From the NCBI GenBank assembly GCA_019054805.1, contig JAHQIY010000002.1:3720001-3784000 (forward strand): a DNA stretch of 64,000 nt, written 5' to 3'. Below the pieces are notes generated by a model. That model had not been told where the DNA came from. It saw only the letters and a list, made by a program, of their open reading frames with translations, and ran no database searches. This DNA is from Brachionus manjavacas (lineage: Eukaryota > Rotifera > Eurotatoria > Ploima > Brachionidae). Shown one piece after another: positions 11,013-21,885 of this stretch. Positions within the stretch are counted from its first letter, which is position 1. Each line of letters opens with the position of its first letter. The translations under genes and the position numbers were made by a program.

Positions 11013-12035
11013 GTCTGATTTTGCTTCGATTTGTTTATTTATTTATTTAGATTTTTGATTGTTGTGTGTGTGGTTAAATAGAGAGTGGAAAAAGGTAACA
11101 TGCGTCGGCTTAATAAACAAGCCAAAAGTAAATTGTGCGTGCTTATTAATTTTTAATCTTATTATGGAAAAAAAAATTGATGAGAAGCGGAGCCGCTGTG
11201 TAAGAACGATGACTTTGATTGCAGCAGATATTGTGTGCGAATGAAGGTAAGGCAAGAAGAGAAAAAGAAGAAGATTTGATTTTTATACTAAACAAGCAAT
11301 TGAGATATAGTTTGACACATTAGAATGTCGTAAAGGAATTTCGAAATCTCTCGAGATTCTTGTGGGCTGAGATTAATGGGCCGTGAAAAAAAAAGTCGAA
11401 AGAAAAAAATCCTAAACATTCAAGTACAACACTCTTGAGCTCTAAAGTGGTCTCTCTAATTGATTTTATGATTTAAATTTTGCTCTAATGAGTTGAGAAA
11501 TTTTTTCTCTTAGCTGCTACAATTTAAGTTGTAAATTTTGAATTGGCAATCATTGCGTCAAGCTACAAGCTCCAGCTGAAAATTAGTTTCTATCACGCTA
11601 TTCAGAGATTTCGTATCCTATTTTTAAATCTAAAGAAAACAACAAATGTTTGTCTTTTTTTGATTTATTTAGTTTGGGAGATGTGTGTTGAAAGGCTCCG
11701 ATTTAAAATGAGTAGAACAATTAGAGGGAAAAAACACTAGAGAGAGTGAAATAGCGGGCTTTTTGTCTAGGCCATTTTTTTCTTCCTTATCTTGATCTTA
11801 TTCAAGATTAAAACAAAACGAATGTGATTCTTTCAAATGGTATTTGAAAAAATGTCGATTGGTCTTTGTTCAGGTATGACCAATTGAAAAATTTATTTTT
11901 ATTTTCTACCTAGTCATTTTTTTCTTCAATCGAAGTCTCCAAAACACGATAAAGAAGAACCTATGAAACCAAGTTGAACAATGGCTTTTCAAAATCATTC
12001 ATCGTAAAAAAAATACTTTTTTTTTTAAGAATACG
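11013..12035. other. Upstream region of the cadherin-like gene; no gene seen
   Basis: AT-rich sequence that should hold the promoter of the minus-strand gene ending at 8193. No TATA box or other motif stands out, and the short frames present are not protein-like. Confidence 0.4.
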
Positions 12036-12700
12036 TTTATTTTCACGTAAATTATCTGTAAATAAACAAAAAGAAAATCAGATAAAATATCTGTAAGTGA
12101 ATTAAAAAAAAAGTTTATTTTAAGATAAAAAAAAAAGATTAATCAATAAGCACATTCATTACAAATCCATTTCTTTTTTTTGGAGCATTAGTTCTATCAA
12201 CACATTTTAAATGAAAAATACAAGAACAATTATCACAAACTATATTCTTAGATTCACATGATAAACAACAAATTTTACATAATTTAACCCTTTGTTTGGG
12301 TCGTATACCAGTACTCTTTGATGTTATATCATTTATCTCCCTGTGATGGATACACTTAATTTCAAGATATTTAAAATTGTTGACTTCAAGTTTTCAGCAA
12401 CTAACAGTTGTCCAAATCGAATAGCTTTGTTTCGAATATTCATTTAAAGTTTGGATAAATTCGTCAAAGTTGTTGAAAAGTTGTCCAAGATATAACTTTT
12501 CAGACATTTTTTTTCAAAAGTTTTAAGTGTATTTAGGTAGTTTTGTTTATGATATGTAAAAGGAGTTTAGTAAGAAACAAGTGCATTTTAAATAAAGATT
12601 TAGGATTAATTTTTAATTATGGTTTTACTTCATTAATTCGGCTTAATTAATTTGTTTCTATTTTTATTCTTTTGATTTTTGACATTTACGTGAAAATAAA
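12036..12700. mobile_element. Candidate small DNA transposon bounded by 17-bp inverted repeats
   Basis: TTTATTTTCACGTAAAT at 12036-12052 and its exact reverse complement at 12684-12700 bracket 665 bp containing the zinc-finger pseudogene at 12139-12507. The spacing and enclosed ORF suggest a decayed DNA transposon or a derivative. No target-site duplication was identified, so the boundaries are provisional. Confidence 0.4.
12139..12507 (-). pseudogene. Zinc-finger ORF with one in-frame TGA (transposon-derived?)
   Basis: One frame on the minus strand runs from ATG 12507 to TAA 12139-12141 over 122 codons, broken only by TGA at 12394-12396 (codon 38). The N-terminal part reads LFNNFDEFIQTLNEYSK, then SIWTTVSC just before the stop. 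After it come KCIHHREI and a cysteine/histidine finger, LCKICCLSCESKNIVCDNCS continuing IFHLKC, giving C-x2-C, C-x2-C and H-x2-C spacing like a PHD finger. The N-terminal half resembles the zinc-binding N-terminus of MULE/FAR1-type transposases. A CGA-to-TGA change would explain the stop. Family assignment is inference. Confidence 0.5.
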
Positions 12701-13155
12701 TAATTTTTTCATTCAGGTAAAAAAATAAAAAAATTAATTTACAAGTAAATTACGTTTTCTAATATTTTTTATTTTAATATTTTGTTAGATAAATTATCTG
12801 AAAATAAATTCACTCTTTATTTAAACATAAACATTTTTTTCTTTATTGAAGTGAAATTTTCTTTGCATAACAGATTCTGTACCTCAGGCCCTTTATCTCT
12901 CTCTCTCTCTCTTTTTATGTAAATGTAACAGTAAATTTATATAACACATAAATTTAGATATTTACGGGTGAAAACGTAAATAAGTAAAATAAAAGGAAAA
13001 AATCCAATTATTAATTTTTACTAAGTAAATTTTTTTAACTAACGTATGCAAAAGTTAGATATTTAAGCTTAGACATTAGTAAATTACTATAATCTGCTAG
13101 AAATATATTTTAGTAAATTTGTAAAATTAGTCTTTTTTTAATTTAAAAATTAAAA
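12701..13155. other. Intergenic with CT-rich microsatellite
   Basis: A short CT repeat lies near 12896-12912. TTTACGTAAA-like and ATTATCTG-like blocks echo the inverted repeats at 12036-12100. No gene is seen. Confidence 0.35.
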
Positions 13156-13464
13156 ATGTTGCTAAATTTCAAACGTTTAAAATTAATTCTTGTGATTATT
13201 CTGTTTTCTATGGTCACTGAAGCAGCTAGCGCGGTATTATTAGCAGAAAAGCTAAGAATACAGAAAGAGAAATTTTATGATGAATTAGACAAGATGCTTT
13301 TGGAACGTATCGAAAAGGATTTGCAAAATCCAGATAAAAAAACTAAAAAAACCTATACTTACACCAAACTAGCCGAATATAAAGAAATAATTAAAATCAT
13401 AGAAGGGGCTAAGAATAAAAAAACTAGTAAAACTTTATTATTTTATTTTGTTCCTTTTGAATAA
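13156..13464 (+). CDS. Small 102-aa ORF; transposon protein N-terminus or short secreted protein
   Basis: The frame codes for 102 residues. The first ~25 are hydrophobic (LILVIILFSMV) and look like a signal peptide or anchor. The rest is lysine/glutamate-rich: KEKFYDELDKMLLERIEKDL, then YTYTKLAEYKEIIKIIEGAK and NKKTSK. The second part resembles, from memory of the family, the N-terminus of KRBA2/Ginger-type integrase transposon proteins, which carry a KE-FY-ELD segment followed by a Y-K-II segment. The match ends at a stop shortly after, so a truncated transposon copy is the favoured reading. A genuine small secreted protein cannot be excluded. Confidence 0.4.
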   Translation: MLLNFKRLKLILVIILFSMVTEAASAVLLAEKLRIQKEKFYDELDKMLLERIEKDLQNPDKKTKKTYTYTKLAEYKEIIKIIEGAKNKKTSKTLLFYFVPFE

Positions 13465-14145
13465 ATTCATTTCCTACAAATTATAGTTATTTTCTAAAAC
13501 AGCTTCCTTAATTTTCGTATATAATTAAATAAAATAAAAATCAGTAAATTTAGAAAACATTATTTTTATAGATATTTTACTTATTGACCCATTGACACGT
13601 AAATATAGATATTTACGTATTTTATATATTTACGATAATATATACATGTTGTATTTTAGTTTTAGTTTTTAATTAATTAGTTTTTGGGAATAAAGATTAA
13701 CAAGTATAAACTTAAAATTTTATTTAATAGTGCCACGCTGTTAAATTGGTGATAGCAGTCAAAATTTTGTCTCAATCAAGAATTAGCCGAATTTTTTACG
13801 AAACCTCGTTTTTTTTTTAGAATAAAAGAAAAAAGGGTGATGTCAAGTACCGAACAGTTAATGTTCCTAGAAACAATAATTGCTTTTTTTCTGGACACTG
13901 ACCCTACATACAGTAACAGATTTAATAAAAGCAACCACAAATTGAATTAAACAATGACAAAGTTATTATAAAAATATCTAATTTTAGCAAAATATTTATT
14001 CAATAAAAATTAATATAACTAATAGAATTAAAAAAAAAAAAGAATGAATTCATCCCTATTATTATAAAAAAATTATTTTTTTAATTAAAAATTGAACAAT
14101 TTATTTAAAAAAAAACACAGATAAATGCTATTTTTTTTGCTTCAA
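13465..14145. other. Intergenic, no gene seen
   Basis: AT-rich sequence with further ATTTACGTAT-like palindromic blocks near 13590-13640. Nothing codes. Confidence 0.4.
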
Positions 14146-14830
14146 TTACTTGTCCAAAAAAAAATTGGTTATGGATGGTAAAACTTGACTTTCTTCTTTC
14201 ATGACTTGTCTCTTACTTGAATTGACATCTTCACCTGATTCAATACTAACTGCCAAGTGTTGCGAATTATCTGATGGTTTTTAATCATTGTGCACCTCTT
14301 CCTTTTATTAAAAATAAGAATGTTCATTTAAATACTACTGAATTACATAAAATAAAAAACTTATTTGATTATTTAAAAATTTTATAATCTGTAAAGCTAG
14401 TAAATATTTTAGTAGAGCACTTATCTTGCTGAAAGGGGATCGTGTGATCTCCAAACAGCCGGCCTAAATTGTGGTGCCATTTTGGCTATTTTGGCTAAAA
14501 AAAAAACTTAAGTCTAAATGAGCATCCAATAATGTTATCACAACTCTAATTTTTCAGCCTAAATTAACACATACATTAGCTAAGTTTACAACTGTTTTTG
14601 TTAAATTTGATAAAACTGATGTCACATATATCTTGAATCATTTTATCAAAATTATTCCATGGCTTTATTTTCAATTTTTTCAAATACTCTTTGAAGTCGT
14701 CTCTAGTTAAACTCAGATTTATTCCGTGTCTGACCATGTAAATATTTCTTTCATGTGTTCAATCTGTTTCGATATTTGTTCCAATAAATTTTTTTTCTGA
14801 AATAATAAGTTCCTGAAGAAGTTCTTTAAA
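14146..14830 (-). pseudogene. Possible decayed multi-exon gene or element
   Basis: Two minus-strand stretches have protein-like composition. At 14146-14280 a frame reads KPSDNSQHLAVSIESGEDVN and ends NFFLDK at TAA 14146-14148. At about 14560-14830 a frame reads KKFIGTNIETD, then TGA, then THERNIYMVRHGINLSLTRD and FKEYLKKLKIKPW. They could be exons of one gene carrying an in-frame stop, or transposon debris. I recognise no family. Confidence 0.25.
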
Positions 14831-15834
14831 ATTTAAAATATTTACAGGAATTTTTTCATTTTATTTATTTGTTTTGTTTTATCTGTGCTGTGCTAAATCT
14901 CCTTCAGATTATAAAAAAATAATAAAAAGAAAATTCAAATTGATAAATTGTAAGAGGTGACATAAGCAAAGTGTTTTAGTATTGAACAGTTCAGGAAAGA
15001 AAGAAGAAATGGTAAAATAGCAATTACACAATGAAGTTGGGTATTCAACATACCTTGATTCAAAATCCGCTTTATATTCATCACCCAGCTTGATAACTAT
15101 TTATTTTTAACTATTTAACTATTTAATCTTGATAAAATTTTAAATACCAATGGCGAAAGGAGTTTCATTTTCATCAAAGCTTTTTTTTTGAAATATTAAA
15201 TAAACAACTTAAAAAAAAAGAAGATAACTAATGGAACAGAATGACGCAGTCCTCCCGCTACATACCTCTCGCTCAATTCAAAAAGTCGATTCTATTTTCA
15301 GTATTAAATAAGAAAATTCTAACAAAATAATTAATTAAGTATTAAATCAATTGCATTTCTAATCAATTTGTTATATTTAGAATCAATTTATTCTAAAAAA
15401 GGTTAAGAAGTTCAATTGACATCAATTTTGCTATTCTCAATACTAATTTTCTACAAAAAAATCAAAATGTTATTTATTTTAAAATAATTGTTTGTTAAAA
15501 AATGATTTTGTTTTAATTTTTATTAAATTTGTGGATAAGTTTAATGAGGGCTTATATTTATTATTTATTAAAAATATAGTTCGGGTTATACCCTGGCAGT
15601 TTGGAATGGATCTTAGTCCTTCCTTTCAGCCAAATGGTTTTAGTTCATACTTAAAAAAAAATAAATACAATAAAGGAATTAAAAATGAAGGACAAAAAGA
15701 GAAAAATGATTAAAGTTGGAAAAGAGTTATTTTTTATGAGACAAAAAAATGAGGGCTTATAGTGATCAGCCATGTGATACAGATTAACAAAAAGACAAAA
15801 AAAAAAGATTTTAAGAACAAATTTTTTTTATTTA
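14831..15834. other. Intergenic, no confident gene
   Basis: Near 15055-15110 on the minus strand a short frame (KLGDEYKADFES) runs into a GTATGT donor-like sequence and might be another exon of the decayed gene at 14146-14830. A dispersed-repeat match to 6985-7070 lies at 15130-15205. Otherwise nothing. Confidence 0.3.
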
Positions 15835-16340
15835 AAAAGATATCTTGTAAAATTTAAAAGTTTTTCATCAAGCACGATTTGCAAAAGCTGGTCTTTTTCT
15901 ATTCATAATAGAAATATTCAATTTAACTTAAAAAGAATTTTTAAATTCATACTTTAGATATAAGTTTTTTCAGGAAATTCAGGTTTCAAGCTGATTTGAA
16001 AATAAATTTTTTTTAAAGGTAATTAAATGAAAAAGGTTTCTTCGATTTTTCTCTAAAAATCAGAATATCTTCAATCTTTAATGTCTAAAAAATATAAAAA
16101 ATCAAATTAAAAGGAAATATATTGTAATAGAGTAGAATTTTATGTAAAAACAATTTCAAAAGATATCTTGTAAAATTTAAAAGTTTTTCATCAAGCACGA
16201 TTTGCAAAAGCTGGTCTTTTTCTATTCATAATAGAAATATTCAATTTAACTAAAAAAGAATTTTTAAATTCATAATAAAAAATCAAATTAAAAGGATAAA
16301 TATTGTAATAGAGTAGAATTTTATGTAAAAACAATTTCAT
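15835..16340. repeat. Local direct duplication (unit A and unit B, two copies each)
   Basis: Unit A (about 117 bp, beginning AAAAGATATCTTGTAAAATT) occurs at 15835-15951 and 16158-16274 with very few differences. Unit B (about 62 bp, containing TTGTAATAGAGTAGAATTTT) occurs at 16096-16157 and 16277-16340. The order A-spacer-B-A-B implies a tandem duplication followed by loss of the spacer in the second copy. Confidence 0.85.
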
Positions 16341-17262
16341 TTTTGAATAATGTTTTTTTTTCTGAATAAGAATGTCAACAAATAAGCATTTGTTTATTGA
16401 TTAAAATTGTTCAAAGATTTCGATCAATTGGCTAAATTATAAGATTTAATCTAGATTAGATTAAGAACTAGTTACAATTCTTTTCTAAATTAAATCTTAT
16501 TTACTTAAATTCGATTTATGAACAAAGAATAATTTTTTTTAACCAAAGAGAGCCTTAGCTCGGCACAGATAAAAGAATAAATTAATAAAAATAAAAAATT
16601 GAAAATTTTTTTATATTTTATTCTCAATGAGCTTTGGCTTGTTTCTGAAAAAAAAATTAAATCAAGAACTAAAAGTTGAAAAATTAAACAACGCGAAGAT
16701 TTAAAAAAAATATCGATAAAAGGCTTTAATTATTTTAACTATATCAACTGTTAAAACAAAAATGGTTTGTAAATTCATTTAAGAAAATTATCTAAATGCT
16801 TTTTAAAATTGTTATATTTTTACATTAAGCGAAAGAACTCCTTCAGAGCTTAAAAATCTGGAGAATATATTTATCTTTCAGATAGTTTAAAACATTCGGT
16901 CTTTTCAATTATTTTGTAATGCTTTTTCTGATAATAATTTCATTTTTAGAGTGAAGCAATGTAGTTCAGTTGAATTGTTGTTGAAGTTATTTTAATGAAT
17001 TTTTTAACCAAATTAATTATAAGCAAATTGAAAAATTCAAGTCTAAATAATTGCGGATTGAAAATTAATTCTTATTTTTTTAACTAAATTTTAAAAAATT
17101 GAATCTTCATTTTGATATCTTGCTTTTTTACATTTTTCCTTTCGAACTTCAATGAACAAAAATGATGATTATCTAGTAACATAAAAAAATAAATAATAAT
17201 TAACTGAAATGAATGGTGACTTAAAAAAAGTTCTAATTTGCTCTGTTTAAACAGCTCAGTGT
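16341..17262. other. 3' flank of the LRR receptor gene; no gene seen
   Basis: AT-rich sequence downstream of the minus-strand receptor gene ending at 17263. No conserved coding frame or structured element is visible. Confidence 0.4.
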
Positions 17263-19611
17263 TCATCTAAATAAAAATTTCTTAATAATTTGATAAAAAT
17301 TTAATCGAAAATTCTTGTTTATAAAAAAATAAAACATTGTTTGACTTGCTATTCCAATCATAAAGAAAAGATCTTTCAATTGTTCAACTGTACTACAAAT
17401 TTTGTTATGCTTTGAGCAAATATTTGATGAACTATGGGAACTTGATGTTTTTTGATAGACCAAAAAAAGTTGAACAACAATTCCAAGCAATCTGAAAATT
17501 ATTAAAAAAATTAAGTTTATGATCAATACATTTAATGATGCTTGTAATTTCTTTATTCTTTCAAGATCATCAATTGAGTATAAAGCTTTCGAAATCTTCT
17601 TTATCTTCAGATTCGATCTGGCTTTTAGTAAAAACATTATTTCAGCCAGACATAGAATGACCAAGCAAAGCATTTCATTAGTCAAAAAGTTTACCAAAAA
17701 CAACACAAAAATTCCGATCGCTGAATTTCGAAAAGGAAAAAAAATTCTATAAGGCGAATTGGGCGCCATGTAATTTATGAAAAAAAATTTACTATCAGGA
17801 TATTCCAGATAGTCTCTTAATTCGTTCCGGGCAAAAGGTGAATAGTTGATTTTGTTCATGAAGATTTGATTTAGCAATTGACTCAGCACGTAGAAAAGCA
17901 AAAAAAATACAATCATTGACTGGGACATTTTTTTTTTTAAGACTTTAATTATTTTAGCATTTAGTTCAGGATCTAGAAGCATCAGCCGCTTGACAGAGAC
18001 AAATAACTGAAAAAAGTTGGAGAAAAATTTCAACAAATTTCCAAGAAATTTTACCAAATAAATTTGGAGAATTTGCGGAATAATGTGAGCATTTAGCGGT
18101 GAACAAAATGCAGAATTTGCAGATACACATTTATTCATTTGATGAACTATTTGTGTCACTAAATAAAGCATATTGATAATACAATTAATTGCCATTAATT
18201 TTTCAATTCTTAGCGATTCTTTTTTTGAATTATTTCTTTTTGAGTGTTGAATTTTAAATAAAATAAAAAAATTTAATGAGTTACTAGAAAAAGTTAGAAT
18301 AATAAAAAATACAATCAAAGCAGTTAGAAAAAGATCAGCGATTTGAGAATAATAGAGAATAAGTGAACTTGACTTTTCATTATTTTTTTCATGTTTATAG
18401 CAGTTTTTTATCACTCTCTCAAAATTACATTGTTCCATTCTTTTTTCAAAGCCTAAGCCAACTGAACATGATGAAGGCACTATTGGCATCAGGAGCGATT
18501 GAGCAAAAGATGAATTGAAAACAAAGCGAGCAGTCGATGAAAGCCAGATCATTAAACATGAACAATTCAAGTACAGACTATCGAAAGCAAAAAAAATAAA
18601 CTTTTCCTTGGGAAAATTGGAAAAAAGACACAAATCTTCATCTGGATAGCTATAGGTATTTGAATTAATAGAATGAACTGGAGCTGAATCTAGTGACAAA
18701 AAAATTGCTCTGTTAAGATTTTCTTTAATATTATTCAGATCAGTGAAATTAATTTTTATGTCTTTATTTAATGGTAGGAGCCACTCAAAGCCTTTACTTA
18801 GTAATTCAAATTTATTTTCTAAATCTAGTTGAATTAATTTTGGAGTGGTTAGATCGAATGCATGATCATCAATTTTATCTAATAGGCCATTAATAAGAAT
18901 ATATTCCAAATTGGTAAAAACTAGGAAATTTCTATCAAAAATTCCTCTAAAAAAATTCAAGTTTAATTGTTGAACTGAACTATTCAAATTTCTAGGCAAA
19001 ATATTGCTAAATTTAATTTGGTTAAATTTAATAAAACTTTTTGAGAGACCATTAAAAGTCAAAGACTGCAAGTTTGTATTCTTGAAAATCAATGGTCATG
19101 TGTTTTGAAAATATTTCACCGTGAAGGAAAATTCAAGAATATCAATAGAGCGAAATATACCATCGGTGCCAGAACTTTTGCATTCTTTCAGATAAATCAA
19201 CTTCGAATGGTAAAATGACAAATCAATTTTTGACGAAGATCGTTTGAATATATCGAAAACTGGTTCGGTTGAACCAAAGCCCTTTATTTTATTAGTTTTG
19301 ATTTCAAAAATAATTCCGCTTTTGATTTTAATTTTCGAATTGAGTTGAGAGAAATTAAATAAATTATTGAAGACTATCGATTCCTTTGGCATTATATCAA
19401 TTTGTCTCAGAATCGAGATAAACCTAAAATCGATACAATTTAAACAAATCTCTGAAATGTTTTTAAAATTTTTAAATATTATAATAGAGTGAAAATCTAG
19501 TTTGACAATTTCAGTGTTTTTGTTTTTAAAAATAATTGTTGTATCTACTGATTGTTGATCCAAAAAAATAACTACACAAACAATTGATAGATATTTTTTT
19601 AAAATGTCCAT
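17263..19611 (-). CDS. LRR-ectodomain seven-transmembrane receptor, interrupted by one in-frame TGA
   Basis: One minus-strand frame spans ATG 19611 to the stop at 17263, 782 codons, with a single internal TGA at 19096-19098 (codon 172). N-terminus: signal peptide MDILKKYLSIVCVVIFLDQQ. Residues ~25-400 contain degenerate leucine-rich repeats and a C-terminal cap with LNCSCLMIWL and paired cysteines. From about residue 420 seven hydrophobic helices follow, the first including NSLNFFILF and the last ending FFINKNFRLNF, as in class A receptors. The class A E/DRY motif is not clear. The stop falls between two leucine-rich segments whose spacing fits an uninterrupted repeat, and reading on through it is seamless, so this is a recent nonsense change, an allele, or readthrough. 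UGA followed by C is a comparatively leaky context. Ligand unknown. Confidence 0.7.
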
Positions 19612-21885
19612 TTTTTTGTTCCAATATTGCTATAAATTTTGATATTTGAATTTTGATATTATCAAATCAGTTATTAAATGATAAAATTGATTTTTAAAAG
19701 CTTTTTTTAAATAATGCTCGTATGAAAATAATTTATAATTTCATTTGAATATTTGCTTCATCGAATAAATCAATATAGAGATTTATAAATATTTTAATTT
19801 GAATAAAAAAATTCCTTGAAAAAAAAGATGAATCTTAAAAAAATAAAGAGACTTTTTTAATTTTTCCTTTTTTAAATAAAAAATAATCTTACGAAAATAA
19901 TCTATTTATTTAAATACATGATTTAAAGAATTATGAATAATTATCTTTAATAATTTCTTAACTATTTCAAATAAATCTTAAATAAAATGGAAGTTTATTT
20001 AATAAAACCCATTCTTTTAATAAAACAGTATTAGGAAATATAATGTTAGTTTCAAGAATACATTTAACTTATTTTTTCATTTTTTAGACTTTTTTTTTTA
20101 GTATTTTTAAAAATGATTTTCTTTCTTATAAAAAAATATATTCTATTTTAAAATATTACAATATTAATTTGAATTATTCGAATAAAACTCAAACTCAAAA
20201 AATATTGTATATCGGTAATTTTCATTTAAATTTGCTACACATTTTATTTATAAAAAGTTCCCAGAGTACTTTTCTCGAAATTTATTAATGAGGAATTTAT
20301 TTCTATTTGTTTTAATTGATTTTATTAATTTTCTACGAATTGATAGATCATTGAGATTAAAAAACTTCCTTATTACAATCATAATCGTTTTTTTGTTTAT
20401 TTTATTTTATACTAAATTATTTTGTCATAAATAACTAAATATCTTAAATTTCTATAAGCTATTATTACAAAAAATCATTTTTTTAATGACTGACATTTTT
20501 AAAAAAATATTTTTTACAGTTCCGAGAATTGCTTAACTTTGTAGTCAACTCTGTAAACATTTAGGGTAAAATTAAATAGATCAATTGTTATCCACTTAAT
20601 AAACTATACCTTTCTTTTAATTTGACTAATAACATAATATACTAATAAAATAACATAATAACAATAACATTAATTTTAGAATGAAATTTTAAAATATTAA
20701 ATTCTCAAATTGTAAAACTGTTAATTAAAAATTAAAAGTTTTAATAATGTATTATAAAATAATAGATTTTTCGGATAATGTGCATTTAGATATTAAATTT
20801 CAGTTTTGTGATGACACAATCTAGAAAATAACAAAGGTAATAAATTTTTTTTGGATTTTTCTAATATTTTTTAGAGTATGATGAAAAGATTCACATATTA
20901 GCTTTATCGAAAGAAAAATTTTCAAATTTGAAAAATTCAATATTAAAAAAAATTTTACATTTATTTATACTCATGTCAGAAGTGACATTTGTTTTATCTT
21001 TAATTTTATTTGGAGATTCTTTCATTTAGACAATTATTCCTTTTACAATAAAATATTTTGACATTTAATAGATAAATTCATACAAGAAATTTCTTGTTCA
21101 ATTATTTACATACGCAATTAAAAATTAAGCCAAAAATAGAAATTAAAAAAAAAATAATGAATATTAATTTGACTATTTCAATTTTTAAGTGTTCAAAGTT
21201 AAAAGGTGACTAAAAATTTTAAAACTCAATAGGCCAACATATTTTCATAAATCTTTTCAAATTATTATAAAAAACTTAGGATAAAGAAGAACAAGAAAGT
21301 TGGTCACATTCATAAAAGAAACTATTTACTCCCATTACTCATTGCTGATTTTTACCCCCAAGGGTTCGCACTTTTTATTCCTACTACTAACAGAGTATAA
21401 AAAAACTGTTTAAATTCTATTTTGAAGAAAAGGAAGAAAATTAACTTGAAAGATAATTTTTATAATTAAGAAATATTTAACATAAATAAAATTAATTTTT
21501 TTGTTTTGTTGTATTTAGTTCAATTTTAAATTAATTTTGATCGAATTTTGTATCTTTTCTATTTTTTGGTAAGATCACCCATCAGACGTTAATTGGAAAT
21601 ATTAATAGGTAATCTATTTTTATTGGGTTTTTTTTAAAGTTTCATTTTATAGATACAAAGGAAAATATTGATTTTAATCTCAAAATCGGTACTATCTTTT
21701 TAAAGTCGTTTCATAATCATTTATACATTCTACATTCTACACTAAAAAATGTACACAAATGCATCTTTGTAATCAATATTCTGAAAAATTTTGTCTACTC
21801 AAATAACCAAAATAATAAAGAAAATTGAATTTGAGAGATAAATTAGAAAAAAAGTGTCTTTTATTAATTAAAAAATTATGTAAAA
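19612..21885. other. Gene-free AT-rich region
   Basis: Lies between the receptor gene start and the 3' end of the GPI-deacylase gene. It must include the receptor promoter, but no motif, RNA gene or element was recognised. Confidence 0.45.

Noticed and set aside
17084-17266. 60-codon minus-strand frame after the receptor gene
   Set aside because: No signal or domain; composition matches the surrounding noncoding DNA.
19060-19099. A 39-base intron that would remove the UGA from the receptor gene
   Set aside because: GT and AG ends can be found in phase, but 39 bp is shorter than every other intron here and its removal would shorten a leucine-rich repeat to about 11 residues.
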